Made by a program: the position numbers and the translations under genes. The notes under the pieces are model-generated. The model had not been told where the DNA came from. It saw nothing but the letters and a program-made list of their open reading frames with translations, and made no database searches. 64,000 nt of DNA, from contig JAGNKY010000007.1 of the NCBI GenBank assembly GCA_017999895.1, positions 1 to 64,000 on the forward strand. Reading direction: 5' to 3'. Position 1 is the first letter of the stretch; each line of letters opens with the position of its first letter. The stretch is from Bacteroidales bacterium. Lineage in GTDB: Bacteria; Bacteroidota; Bacteroidia; Bacteroidales; VadinHA17. Of this stretch, positions 28,659 through 38,003 are shown piece after piece.

Positions 28659-30479
28659 TTAAATTGCCTGATAATTGTGCAGCCGCCGGTAGAAGCCGTC
28701 CTCCTTATTCAGGAGTTCCGAGTGGGTTCCGACTTCAACTATCCTGCCTTCGTCGAGAACGATAATTATATCGGCATTTTGAATGGTCGAAAGCCTGTGA
28801 GCTATGACGATTGAAGTCCGGTTTTTCATTAGTTTCAAAATAGCCTCCTGAACATATCGTTCCGATTCGGTATCGAGCGAAGATGTAGCCTCATCGAGAA
28901 TAAGTATTGGAGGATTAACCATCAGAGCCCTTGCTATGCTTATTCTCTGCCTTTGTCCACCGCTCAGCTTACATCCTCCTTCCCCTATTATCGTATCGTA
29001 TCCGTTTTCGCTTTCAATTATGAATTCATGCGCATGAGCTATACGTGCAGCATTTTCAACCTCTTTCATTGAATATTTCTCCATACCGAATGCAATATTT
29101 TCAGTAAATGAAGCATTAAACAGTATCGGAGTCTGACTTACAATTCCTATAAGTCCTCTCAAATCCTTTATTTTAAAATCCCTGATATCCACATCGTCGA
29201 TAAGTATCCTTCCATCAGAAACATCCATAAAACGAGGGATAAGATCAACCAGTGTAGATTTTCCTGCACCAGATTTACCTACTATAGCAACAGTCTGACC
29301 CTTATTTATTCTAAGATTGATATCTTTAAGAACAGGCTCTGTATTATACGAAAACCATACGTTCTGAAATTCAATATATTTATCAAATGATTTTTTAGGA
29401 ATTGCATTCTCTTTTTCTATAATTTTCTCATCTGCTTCAAGTACCTGATCGAGCCTTTCAATAGATGCCATTCCTTTCTGGATCATAAAATAGCCTGTGG
29501 TAATATTTTTTGCTGGTGGAATAACCTGTGAAAAGACTACAATGAAAGTAATAAGTTTATCAGGCGTCATGTTACCATTTCCGCTCAGAGTAAGTGTTGC
29601 GCCAAAATACAACACTATCACTATCACTATTGTTGCCATAAATTCACTAAGAGGTGATGCAAGGTAAGACTTCCTTGTGACGCGCCTGAAAATCTTCGAG
29701 TATTTTTCATTGTTATTAGAAAACTGTCTGGTCATCTTTTGTTCAGCGTTGAAACCCTTTATAATTTTTAAACCCGAAAGAGTTTCCTCGACAATTGAAA
29801 GGAGCCGGCCCAGACTTTGTTGGCCGGCATAAGACGATGATTTGAGAGTTCTACTTATCTTTCCGATAAGCCATGCGCTAACAGGCATTAAAACGAGTGA
29901 AAAAACTGTCAGCTTAACGCTGGTTATCATCAGATAGGTAATGAAAATGATAATATATAGTGGATCTCTGAACATCATTGTCAGCGACGACATTACAGAT
30001 AGTTCTATTTCCTGTACATCATTCGATATGCGTGTCATTATATCGCCTTTTCTTGCATCGTTGAAATATGACAGAGGAAGCCTGAGTATTTTATCGTACA
30101 TCTTTTTTCTAAGGTCACGTACCGTTCCGGCTCTTATGTAGGCCATATTGTTATTTGCGAGAAAAATGAATCCGTTTTTAAAAAGACTGGCAATAACAAC
30201 AACAATACATACAATTAAAAGCGTTTTAGCTTCACCATTTGTTGAAACAAAAGAGTAGAATTTATATTTTGCGAAAGAAGAGAACCATTCAATGCTGAAA
30301 TTAAACTCGCCAGGATCAGGGGAAATTTTAACACCTTTGAACAGCACATTGAGGAATGGTCCAATAAGAGTATAAGTAAAAAGGGCGAAGAAAGCACTTA
30401 GAATATTAAAAGTAATATTCAGCACAGCATGTCCTTTAAAAGGCTTAATAAGTCTGAAAAGCAGTTTTATTGTTTTCAT
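28659..30479 (-). CDS. MsbA-like ABC exporter (fused permease and ATPase)
   Basis: The 606-residue protein has a six-helix ABC transmembrane domain (~1-340) and a nucleotide-binding domain with Walker A GKSGAGKST, the signature LSGGQRQR, Walker B ILILDEATSSLD and the switch His in IAHRLST. This homodimeric half-transporter type flips lipids (lipid A, MsbA) or exports drugs; the substrate is not shown by sequence. It begins 13 bp after purB, so the two form an operon. Confidence 0.93.
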   Translation of the reverse strand: MKTIKLLFRLIKPFKGHAVLNITFNILSAFFALFTYTLIGPFLNVLFKGVKISPDPGEFNFSIEWFSSFAKYKFYSFVSTNGEAKTLLIVCIVVVIASLFKNGFIFLANNNMAYIRAGTVRDLRKKMYDKILRLPLSYFNDARKGDIMTRISNDVQEIELSVMSSLTMMFRDPLYIIIFITYLMITSVKLTVFSLVLMPVSAWLIGKISRTLKSSSYAGQQSLGRLLSIVEETLSGLKIIKGFNAEQKMTRQFSNNNEKYSKIFRRVTRKSYLASPLSEFMATIVIVIVLYFGATLTLSGNGNMTPDKLITFIVVFSQVIPPAKNITTGYFMIQKGMASIERLDQVLEADEKIIEKENAIPKKSFDKYIEFQNVWFSYNTEPVLKDINLRINKGQTVAIVGKSGAGKSTLVDLIPRFMDVSDGRILIDDVDIRDFKIKDLRGLIGIVSQTPILFNASFTENIAFGMEKYSMKEVENAARIAHAHEFIIESENGYDTIIGEGGCKLSGGQRQRISIARALMVNPPILILDEATSSLDTESERYVQEAILKLMKNRTSIVIAHRLSTIQNADIIIVLDEGRIVEVGTHSELLNKEDGFYRRLHNYQAI

Positions 30480-30492
30480 CAGGCATAATAAG

Positions 30493-31836
30493 TTATATTC
30501 CTGTATAGTTAAATGGTGTAATAGCTTTTAGCTCATCTTTCAGCTTCTCACTTACATTAAGTGAATCAATGAAATTCAGAATATCGTCTTTAGTAACAGT
30601 ATCTTCTTTTCTTGTCAGTTCGAGCAATGCTTCATAAGGCTTTTCGTAACCTTCCCTTCTAAGGATTGTCTGGATAGCTTCAGAAACGACAACCCAATTT
30701 TTCTCAAGGTCGGCTCTCATTCGCTCCTCATTTATTATCAGTTTGCTCAATCCTTTCAATAAGGAGGTGAATGCTATTATGGAATGAGCAAAAGCCACGC
30801 CAATATTTCTGGTAACTGTCGAATCGGTGAGGTCGCGCTGAAGCCTCGAAACAGGTAGTTTTTCAGCCATGTGAATGAAAATGGCATTTGCAATTCCAAA
30901 ATTACCCTCTGCATTTTCGAAATCAATCGGATTAATCTTATGAGGCATGGCTGAAGAGCCTACTTCTCCCTTCCTAATCTTCTGCCTGAAATAATCCATT
31001 GAAATATACATCCACATATCCCTGCACAAATCAATCAAAATGACATTGATCCTTCTCATGTTATCAAAAAGAGCTGCAAGATTGTCGTAATGTTCGATTT
31101 GTGTGGTGGGGAAAGATCTTTTCAGACCAAGCACATCGTTTACGAAATCATCGGCAAATTCATTCCAGTCAATTTGCGGAAATGCAACAACATGAGCATT
31201 CATATTGCCGGTGGCGCCTCCGAATTTTGCCGAAAAAGGAATCTGTGAAAAATATTTTGTCTGTTCATCGAGACGTGAGATGAAAACTGCAATCTCCTTC
31301 CCTGCCCTTGTAGGCGTGGCAGGCTGCCCATGAGTATGCGCAAGCATCGGAATATCTTTCCATTCGTCAGCCATAGATGAAAGCGATTCCCTTATCTCGA
31401 GCAACATCGGGGAATAGCTGTGCACCATCGCATCCTTTATCGAAAGTGGAAGAGCAGTATTGTTGACATCCTGTGAAGTTAGGCCGAAATGAATGAATTC
31501 CTTCCATTTACCGAAGCCCGCTTCCGTAAACCTATCCTTCAGAAAATACTCAAGAGCCTTAACATCATGATTGGTAGTTTTTTCATATTCCTTGATTTTC
31601 AATGCATCCTCCATCGAAAAATCGAGATAGATATTGCGCAGTTCGTCAAGTTTATTGCTCTCAATATCATTCAAAGGGGCAAGAGGGATTCTGCACAAGG
31701 CAATGAAATATTCGACTTCAACCATTGTACGGTATCTCATAAGCGCATATTCGGAAAAAAAATTTGCCAGTTCGGAAGTCTTTTTTCTGTACCTTCCGTC
31801 AACGGGTGAAATTGCAGTGAGTGAATTCAAATCCAT
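30493..31836 (-). CDS. purB: Adenylosuccinate lyase
   Basis: The 447-residue protein is a fumarase/aspartase-superfamily lyase of the long PurB type (ISPVDGRYRKKT at the start, TSQDVNNTA, HTHGQPATPTR, and the signature GSSAMPHKINPIDFENAEGN near 295-313). It cleaves SAICAR and adenylosuccinate in purine synthesis. The -7 element at 31877-31884 lies ~41 bp upstream on the same strand. It is divergent from mqnA. Confidence 0.97.
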   Translation of the reverse strand: MDLNSLTAISPVDGRYRKKTSELANFFSEYALMRYRTMVEVEYFIALCRIPLAPLNDIESNKLDELRNIYLDFSMEDALKIKEYEKTTNHDVKALEYFLKDRFTEAGFGKWKEFIHFGLTSQDVNNTALPLSIKDAMVHSYSPMLLEIRESLSSMADEWKDIPMLAHTHGQPATPTRAGKEIAVFISRLDEQTKYFSQIPFSAKFGGATGNMNAHVVAFPQIDWNEFADDFVNDVLGLKRSFPTTQIEHYDNLAALFDNMRRINVILIDLCRDMWMYISMDYFRQKIRKGEVGSSAMPHKINPIDFENAEGNFGIANAIFIHMAEKLPVSRLQRDLTDSTVTRNIGVAFAHSIIAFTSLLKGLSKLIINEERMRADLEKNWVVVSEAIQTILRREGYEKPYEALLELTRKEDTVTKDDILNFIDSLNVSEKLKDELKAITPFNYTGI

Positions 31837-31876
31837 CTCTTCAATTTTTTACAGATTCGTCATTTATCTTCCGAGA

Positions 31877-31884
31877 CAAAAGTA
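31877..31884 (-). promoter_or_regulatory. -7 element for purB (TACTTTTG)
   Basis: On the minus strand the sequence reads TACTTTTG, an exact match to TAnnTTTG, about 41 bp before the purB ATG. It sits in the 109-bp divergent spacer between purB and mqnA. Confidence 0.6.
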
Positions 31885-31945
31885 GTATTTTAGAGGCTTG
31901 AAAAAGAATAAGCCAGGTAAATATTTTTCGGGCACTCGAACTGAG

Positions 31946-32701
31946 ATGGATAAAATCAGAATTTCGGTAGTGAGATATGCAAATTCCTATCCTTTTGTCT
32001 GGGGTTTAAAGCATGGCGGACTTGATGATGAAGCTATAATCGAGACGGATCATCCGGCAGTATGTGCTGAAAAACTTGCTGGCGGAAGAGCCGATATCGG
32101 ACTGGTTCCTGTGGCGGCTCTGCCGGAAATAAATAATTACAAAATAATTAGTAATTACTGTATAGGTGCTTACAGGAAGGTGAAAACAGTTATGCTGTTG
32201 AGTAACAGCAGTTTCGAAGACATAAACAACATTTACCTCGATTACAGATCGAGGTCATCGGTAGCCCTTGCCCGAGTGCTTGCGCAGTTTATGTGGAAAA
32301 GGAAATTCGAATGGGCCAGCACAAATGAGGGGTTCGATTTTATCAACATAGCTCCCGGGGAGGCTGTTGTGCTTATCGGCGATCAGTGTTTCGAACTCGA
32401 GCCGCACTTTGCTTTCGGCCTCGACCTGGCCGAGGAATGGAAGAGATATACAGGATTATGTTTTGTCTTCGCCTGCTGGATTTCGAACAGGGAAATAGAC
32501 GATTCGTTTCTAATGCGATTCAACTCAACGTTAAAATCGGGCCTCGATAATATTGACCGTGTGGTTGATTATTTCAGAGGTTCATGTGCAATGAACGATG
32601 AACAGCTTAAAAGTTACCTTCATAATAATATTGATTATAACTTCGATGAAGATAAAAAAAGAAGCATGAAGCTTTTTCTCGAACTCATAAGCAGGTTATA
32701 A
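31946..32701 (+). CDS. mqnA: Chorismate dehydratase MqnA (futalosine menaquinone pathway)
   Basis: The 251-residue protein is of the MqnA/MqnD periplasmic-binding-like fold: it opens with IRISVVRYANSYPF and has the GRADIGLVPVAALPE stretch, DYRSRSSVALARVL and APGEAVVLIGDQCF. MqnA dehydrates chorismate to 3-enolpyruvyl-benzoate, the first step of menaquinone synthesis via futalosine. The ATG at 31946 is chosen as the start; an upstream in-frame TTG at 31898 would give a basic 16-residue extension that the family lacks. Divergent from purB. Confidence 0.88.
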   Translation: MDKIRISVVRYANSYPFVWGLKHGGLDDEAIIETDHPAVCAEKLAGGRADIGLVPVAALPEINNYKIISNYCIGAYRKVKTVMLLSNSSFEDINNIYLDYRSRSSVALARVLAQFMWKRKFEWASTNEGFDFINIAPGEAVVLIGDQCFELEPHFAFGLDLAEEWKRYTGLCFVFACWISNREIDDSFLMRFNSTLKSGLDNIDRVVDYFRGSCAMNDEQLKSYLHNNIDYNFDEDKKRSMKLFLELISRL

Positions 32702-32815
32702 AAATATGCGGGGCAGCTATTTGAAAATAATATTCTAATCGAATTGCAGAACACAATATTTTTACTTTTTGTAAAGTTTAAGATAATTATAAGTTTTTTT
32801 GTCGTAAAAAATGAT

Positions 32816-32823
32816 TATCTTTG
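32816..32823 (+). promoter_or_regulatory. -7 element (TATCTTTG) for the 75-residue protein gene
   Basis: TATCTTTG is an exact TAnnTTTG match ~43 bp before the start codon. A TTTG at 32798-32801 could be the -33 box, although the gap of 14 bp is shorter than usual. Confidence 0.55.
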
Positions 32824-32865
32824 AAATAATGGAGTTTTTCATAAATAAGTTTTAATGAAGTAATT

Positions 32866-33093
32866 ATGAGCAAAACTATTACTTTCAACGAATTAAGGCG
32901 GATAAAAGACAGCCTTCCCGAGGGAGGAATCAGAAAAATTGCCAGGGAGCTGGATTTAAGTGAGGAGGAGGTGAGGAACTATTTCGGCAAGGGCGAAACT
33001 GCAGGCATTCACTACGAGAAAGGACCAAACGGCGGCACAGTTGTCATAGAGGATACTACCATACTCGATCTGGCAAAGAAGATGATTGAATGA
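32866..33093 (+). CDS. Small helix-turn-helix-like protein, 75 residues, unknown function
   Basis: The sequence opens MSKTITFNELRRIKDSLP and continues with GIRKIARELDLSEEEVRNYFG (residues ~21-41), which looks like a helix-turn-helix: two helices separated by LDLSEEE. After it come GIHYEKGPNGGTVVIEDTTI, a probable beta-hairpin, and a final helix. I recall similar small proteins in other Bacteroidota but cannot assign a function. It is monocistronic, with its own -7 element and a strong terminator, which suggests high or regulated expression. DNA or RNA binding is inferred. Confidence 0.8.
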   Translation: MSKTITFNELRRIKDSLPEGGIRKIARELDLSEEEVRNYFGKGETAGIHYEKGPNGGTVVIEDTTILDLAKKMIE

Positions 33094-33121
33094 GCTAATG
33101 TTAGCTCATTTTATTTTTTAT
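33090..33121 (+). terminator. Rho-independent terminator overlapping the stop codon
   Basis: ATGAGCTAA (33090-33098) is exactly complementary to TTAGCTCAT (33101-33109), followed by TTTATTTTTTA. The TGA stop codon at 33091-33093 lies inside the stem. Confidence 0.85.
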
Positions 33122-33161
33122 TCTATAAGTGAATTTTTAAGCGAAATAATCGCAAATACAA

Positions 33162-33773
33162 TCACTTTATCATAAAATCCAGTACAGGAATCTCTTCAAG
33201 GTAAGCTATAAGCCGGTCGTTGCGTTTAAGAGGCCCCACGCCCGGCGGTGTGCCTGTAAATATCAGGTCGCCGGTCTTAAGTGTAAAAAATATTGAAGCA
33301 TATTCTATTATTTCGGCAATACTGAAAATCATGTCGGCAGTGTTCCCTTTCTGGACTGTCTTGCCATTTATTTCGAGCCTGAAATTCATATTATTGACAT
33401 CACTGAATCCGGTTACGGGAAGAAGTTTCCCGACAGGCGCTGCCCCGTCAAAGCCTTTAGTTATCTCCCACGGCAGACTATTCTTTCTTACTTCAGCCTG
33501 CAGGTCTCTTGCCGTGATGTCTATACCCAGCGTCACCTCGTCAAAATACCTGTGAGCAAACTTTGCTGATATTCCTTTGCCCAGCCTGCAAATCTTAACT
33601 ACAACCTCAACCTCGTAATGTATATCCTTCGAAAAATCAGGAAGAAAAAACGGCTTGTTATTTTTTAACAAGGCAGAATCGGGCTTCATAAACAACACAG
33701 GTTTATCGGGTGCCTCCCATTTGAGCTCATCGGCATGTTGCCTGTAATTTAGTCCAACACAAATTATTTTCAC
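33162..33773 (-). CDS. Fumarylacetoacetate hydrolase (FAH)-family protein
   Basis: The 203-residue protein has the FAH-fold core: VGLNYRQHADEL at the start, KPDSALL, the metal-binding Glu pair in HYEVEVVVKI, then LGIDITARDLQ, KGFDGAAPVG and a closing TGTPPGVGPL. Family members act as acylpyruvate hydrolases or oxaloacetate tautomerases/decarboxylases in central carbon metabolism; which one cannot be decided here. It is convergent with the 75-residue gene. Confidence 0.9.
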   Translation of the reverse strand: MKIICVGLNYRQHADELKWEAPDKPVLFMKPDSALLKNNKPFFLPDFSKDIHYEVEVVVKICRLGKGISAKFAHRYFDEVTLGIDITARDLQAEVRKNSLPWEITKGFDGAAPVGKLLPVTGFSDVNNMNFRLEINGKTVQKGNTADMIFSIAEIIEYASIFFTLKTGDLIFTGTPPGVGPLKRNDRLIAYLEEIPVLDFMIK

Positions 33774-33854
33774 CAGTAAATAATTGTTTAACTGTCAAAT
33801 ATCAATAAATTATAATAGTTGTTTCTTATTTGCCTCTTTTATTTGCCCCCTAAA

Positions 33855-33870
33855 TCCGCCAGCTGGCGGA
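33855..33870. repeat. Perfect 16-bp palindrome
   Basis: TCCGCCAGCTGGCGGA is an exact 16-bp palindrome in the AT-rich 271-bp gap between the FAH-family gene and dnaN (both minus strand). It is GC-rich against its surroundings and resembles dispersed intergenic palindromes of Bacteroidota. The rest of the gap shows no gene that I can support. Confidence 0.7.
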
Positions 33871-34044
33871 CTCATTATACTTATGTAATTTTACAGTGTT
33901 TGAAATAATGAGTAATAATCTTTAGTGACAAACAGATAAAGCTGATTTTACTGATTCCCAATGACTAATGATTGCTATCAATATTCGTATCATCTGTTTC
34001 CATAACAGAAACAGCAAGATACTTTTGGAGCTTTCAATTCCATA

Positions 34045-35175
34045 TTATACATTTATCATCATCGGCATCAGAAGCATCAGGAGGTCTTCATATTCATTTT
34101 CATTTTCGGCGGGCAGGAAGAGACCGGCTCTTGTGGCATCTGCAAGTTCGATGATAACATCCTGCGACGATATGTTGGCAAGTATCTCGAGCAGGAAGAT
34201 TGCTTTAAAGCCTATTTCCATCTCATCGCCGTCATACTGGCAGTTTATTTTTTCGAATGCTGAGATGGAAAAATCAATATCCTGAGCTGAGACTATCATC
34301 TGATTATTTGAAATATGAAGTTTTACCAGATTACTTGCCTGATTCGAAAAAACAGATACACGTTTAAGAATGTTGGAGAATCCAACCCTGTCGACAGTAA
34401 CTTTGCGCGGATTATTTCTGGGGATAACCGAGTTATAATTTGGATAATTGCCTTCTATCAGTCTGCATACCGCTTTATAATCGGCAAGTGTAAAAAATAC
34501 ATTTTTATCGTCAAATTCTACTGCTACCGGACCCTCCTCTTTAGGCAGTATATTTTTAAGAAGTGATGCAGGTTTTTTAGGAAGGATGAATGAGCCCTCT
34601 TCATCTGCTTTGCCGTCGGTGCGCTGATACCTTACCAGTTTATGTGCATCGGATGCAACAAAGGTTATTTTTTCCGGTGACGACTCAATAAGAATGCCTC
34701 CCATCACTGGCCTGAGCTCATCTTCAGCCGTTGCAAAAATAGTCTTGCTGATTCCGTCGAACAACAGACCTGAACTTACAATGAAAGATTTTTTCTTTTC
34801 TTTCTTCAATGAAGGAAGCACAGGAAAGTCAATCCCGTTTTGTCCAACCGCATTATATTTACCATTCTCTGAAATTATAGTAACCGCAAGTGTATCGGTA
34901 TTAATGTCGAACGTAAGTGGTTGTGTGCCGAATTCCTTTAAAGTGTCAAGAAGAATCCTTGCAGGAACAGCAATCAAACCACTGCCTTCGGCATTTTCAA
35001 GTTTCATCCTTGTAATAAGAGTCGACTCGAGGTCAGAAGCAGTTATTTCAAGCTCATTTTTATTGAGATTAAAAAGGAAATTGTCGAGGATAGGCAATGT
35101 ATTCTTTACGTTTATTACCCTGCTTATAGATTGCAAATGCGAAAGAAGTTCGCTGCTTGATACTACAAATTTCAT
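34045..35175 (-). CDS. dnaN: DNA polymerase III beta subunit (sliding clamp)
   Basis: The 376-residue protein has the three-domain beta-clamp layout: MKFVVSSSELLSHLQSISRV and NTLPILDNFLF at the start, the DELRPVMGGILIE segment in the middle domain, NYPNYNSVIP, and a C-terminal MMLLMPMMI-type strand in place of the usual VMPM motif. It encircles DNA and tethers polymerase and repair proteins. No dnaA or replication origin is visible nearby, which is common in Bacteroidota. Confidence 0.97.
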   Translation of the reverse strand: MKFVVSSSELLSHLQSISRVINVKNTLPILDNFLFNLNKNELEITASDLESTLITRMKLENAEGSGLIAVPARILLDTLKEFGTQPLTFDINTDTLAVTIISENGKYNAVGQNGIDFPVLPSLKKEKKKSFIVSSGLLFDGISKTIFATAEDELRPVMGGILIESSPEKITFVASDAHKLVRYQRTDGKADEEGSFILPKKPASLLKNILPKEEGPVAVEFDDKNVFFTLADYKAVCRLIEGNYPNYNSVIPRNNPRKVTVDRVGFSNILKRVSVFSNQASNLVKLHISNNQMIVSAQDIDFSISAFEKINCQYDGDEMEIGFKAIFLLEILANISSQDVIIELADATRAGLFLPAENENEYEDLLMLLMPMMINV

Positions 35176-35295
35176 ATTTTCTTTTTTTATTAATGTATAT
35201 CAAAATATCGCAAGTTTTTCAATATCTTTATTTTAATTATCTCTGTCCTCTAAACAGAAAAAATCAATATTACGAAAAAAAGATATAACAACAAA

Positions 35296-36282
35296 TCAAT
35301 TGCTAATGAAATATGACAACTTTTTCAAAACCGGGTCGAGGTCGAAATAGCGCATAACCAATATTTCATCACGACCTTCGATTTTTGCCCAAACCCTGTC
35401 GGTATCCGTAATTTCTTTTCCATTATCGTCCAACTTCTTTCGCTGCCAAATATTTAGCTCAACAGCGGTGCCGTCTTTCTTTTTCACCCCGATTCTGTAA
35501 TCCGGCTTGCTCTCAGTTATCTCCCTCTTTTTTTCGGTAGTAAGGCCGGTTCCCATGCTTTCGAACGGAATATATGTAAAATACGAAACATAACGTCTTA
35601 CTTTTAAGCTATCCCATCCGGTAATACTACTACCATCACCTGAAAAAAGAGAAGGATTACCTTCTGAAATAATAATATAGAATGATGAGGCAGTATCGTG
35701 GCAATGTTCCACTTTTATCTCTGCAATTTCGGAAGGCAGGATGTCGAAAACAGTGAAAGGCTGCCAGAAAAGCTTATCGGCAGTAAAATACTGGCCTATA
35801 TCAATCTCATAACCGGGAATATACATAATGAAAGGCTTCGAGAATGCTTTCATTTTCATTATGTTGCCATATTTGTTAGAATTAGTTCTGTAAACAAAGA
35901 AACTCCTTCTCAACCTTCTGCCTGTATATACATTTACCCTTACTGGTTCGATATTATGTTTTGTTATCTCTTCTTCAAATGTGTCGGAGTTAACAGGCGA
36001 TTTCACTCTCATATCCTTTAGTATCTGAATCAGAAAATGAACGGCTTCGTCTCTTGCTTCATATTTATTATCTATAACCCATTCATCTTCTTTTCGTGAA
36101 ATAACAAGTTTCTTATCTTTCTCGAAGAAAACAACTTTCGTTATCTCAGTGTTTTCATCAACAAAAAAAGCTGAATTATTTTTCCCGAAAGGAGACCTTT
36201 GCCTGAAGAGCAGGAAAACGATTGCCACACAGATAATGATAATAAGAATAAGTCTCGAAAAATTATTATTTGCCGCTTTCAT
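35296..36282 (-). CDS. DUF4340-domain membrane-anchored protein, in the gldFG operon
   Basis: The 328-residue protein has one N-terminal transmembrane helix (LILIIIICVAIVFLLF, ~11-26) and a mainly beta extracytoplasmic part (DEWVIDNKYEARDEAV, then repeated WxI/VKV strands) like DUF4340 proteins. These are commonly encoded beside GldG-type ABC auxiliary proteins. The start codon overlaps the gldG stop by 4 bp (ATGA), so translation is probably coupled. The biochemical role is unknown. Confidence 0.8.
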   Translation of the reverse strand: MKAANNNFSRLILIIIICVAIVFLLFRQRSPFGKNNSAFFVDENTEITKVVFFEKDKKLVISRKEDEWVIDNKYEARDEAVHFLIQILKDMRVKSPVNSDTFEEEITKHNIEPVRVNVYTGRRLRRSFFVYRTNSNKYGNIMKMKAFSKPFIMYIPGYEIDIGQYFTADKLFWQPFTVFDILPSEIAEIKVEHCHDTASSFYIIISEGNPSLFSGDGSSITGWDSLKVRRYVSYFTYIPFESMGTGLTTEKKREITESKPDYRIGVKKKDGTAVELNIWQRKKLDDNGKEITDTDRVWAKIEGRDEILVMRYFDLDPVLKKLSYFISN

Positions 36283-38003
36283 TTCGCATAGATTTTCTTC
36301 CGTACTATCGAATAGATTATTCCGGCAATAACAACAATCAAAACCGGCAGCACAACATTCGTTACTTTTATGACGGAGCTTTTCTCGTTTATGAGCTTTT
36401 TATCGAGCAATCGCAATTTCAGTTCGCGCGATCGGATGTTCATCAGGCCTTTGTCGTCAACAAGGTAATTGATGCAATTGACAAGAAAGTCCTTGTTGCT
36501 GAAGGTCTGAAGTGTATATCTGTCCTGTCCGAGAGGGAGAGGTATTTCGGTATTTCCGCTTCGGGATACTTCGTTTCTTATTATATCGCGGTCAGCTATA
36601 ACTATCATTTTTGTCGGGCTGCTAATGTTAGCCATGTTTTTCATTTCGGTATCATTCAATCCCTCAACAATTCTGTTTCGGAATGCCGATTTGAATTTTC
36701 CGGAAAGAAGTACTGCCACAGGCAGATTCTCCCTGTTGAAAAAGCTCTCATCAGGCATTCTGTCTATATCCTTCAAAGTTATTGTTATTGGAGGACGTAC
36801 TATTCTTGCTCGACGGCTTGTAGTCAGAAGAATTGTCTTTTCTATTTCAGGGTCTCTTCCCACGGTATCGATATAATTCACATATTTTCCTAAAATACGA
36901 TTCAAATTCCTAGTTATGGGATGAGCAGGTGACGGAACAAGCAGGGGATAATAAACCCACGGCATAGGGACAATTTGCTGTTGTGTTCCCCCTGTGACGA
37001 CTTTTACAGGTATAAGCATACATTCAAGATCCTGCACAAGGACAGGGTTAACCCTTACACCGTATTTGAACAACTGTTCCGCCAGTCCTGTTGGTTTGTA
37101 AAGAGCAATTGTTTCACCGTATACAAGGCTGTCGGCATTTACTTCCACCTCCTCGTAAAGCCATATAACTTTTCCTCCCTTCATTATATACTGATCGATA
37201 ACAAAAAGGTCTCTTTCGTTGAATTCATCTTCCGGACCGGCTATTATTATTGCCGAGTAATTGTCGAGTATTCCGGGTTTGCCACCTGGCGAGCCACGAT
37301 CGATTGTAAAATATTTTGCAAGAGTGAGTATAAGGTCGGCCACTTCTATCTCAGGCACTTCTCCATGACCTTCTATGAAGGCAATTTTATGTACAGTGTC
37401 GGAAACAAGTGTAGAAATCACCTGAATCAATTCATATTCCAGCCCTTCGGCAGAGTGAAGAAGGTTCAACTCGGGTGAAAGAGACGGATTGTTTTTCAGG
37501 AAGTTCACAGGCACCTCTATATTATTGTAATTAATAATCATGCCGGGGAAAATCATTTTCTGGCTTTGCCCTCCATCTTTTTCTCTTATCATCACATTAA
37601 CCGGCAAAAGACCTTTCTGAATAAGCTGTTCCTGCTCTTTCTGTATGGCCGCCTCGTTGTTTCCTTCATAAGGATTTATAAACTCATAATCAATATTACG
37701 ATGCGATGCAATCCTGAATTCATCGAGCATCTCTCCAACCGATCTTTTAAGCTTCTTGAAAAGAATCGGCATGTCGCCATTGAGATAAACCTGAATAAAT
37801 ATTCTTTCTTTAAGATTGCCGAGTATTTTCTTTGTCGGTTCTGACAGAGAGTAACGCCGGTCTTCTGTAAGGTCCAGACGTATTTTTATTAGAGAACTTG
37901 CTCCGGCTATTAAGATAACTATCAGGCAGATCAGGATAAATTCCGACCAGCTTTTCAGTTTGATATCACTGTTCAGTTTTTCTTTCAATGTCTTTTTTTC
38001 CAT
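36279..38003 (-). CDS. gldG: GldG-like auxiliary protein of an ABC transporter
   Basis: The 574-residue protein has an N-terminal membrane helix (~20-42), a large periplasmic region of the ABC_transp_aux type (IRLDLTEDRRYSLSEPTKKIL, then IAFIEGHGEVPE and YIMKGGKVIWL) and a C-terminal helix (VTNVVLPVLIVVIAGIIYSIV). In gliding Bacteroidota GldF-GldG-GldA form an ABC complex needed for motility; in non-gliding species the same operon is retained with unclear cargo. It overlaps gldF by 19 bp. No ATPase (GldA) gene is nearby. Confidence 0.9.
   Translation of the reverse strand: MEKKTLKEKLNSDIKLKSWSEFILICLIVILIAGASSLIKIRLDLTEDRRYSLSEPTKKILGNLKERIFIQVYLNGDMPILFKKLKRSVGEMLDEFRIASHRNIDYEFINPYEGNNEAAIQKEQEQLIQKGLLPVNVMIREKDGGQSQKMIFPGMIINYNNIEVPVNFLKNNPSLSPELNLLHSAEGLEYELIQVISTLVSDTVHKIAFIEGHGEVPEIEVADLILTLAKYFTIDRGSPGGKPGILDNYSAIIIAGPEDEFNERDLFVIDQYIMKGGKVIWLYEEVEVNADSLVYGETIALYKPTGLAEQLFKYGVRVNPVLVQDLECMLIPVKVVTGGTQQQIVPMPWVYYPLLVPSPAHPITRNLNRILGKYVNYIDTVGRDPEIEKTILLTTSRRARIVRPPITITLKDIDRMPDESFFNRENLPVAVLLSGKFKSAFRNRIVEGLNDTEMKNMANISSPTKMIVIADRDIIRNEVSRSGNTEIPLPLGQDRYTLQTFSNKDFLVNCINYLVDDKGLMNIRSRELKLRLLDKKLINEKSSVIKVTNVVLPVLIVVIAGIIYSIVRKKIYAK

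Noticed and set aside
28659..30479. Specific naming of the ABC exporter as MsbA
   Set aside because: Sequence alone does not separate lipid A flippases from other homodimeric exporters.
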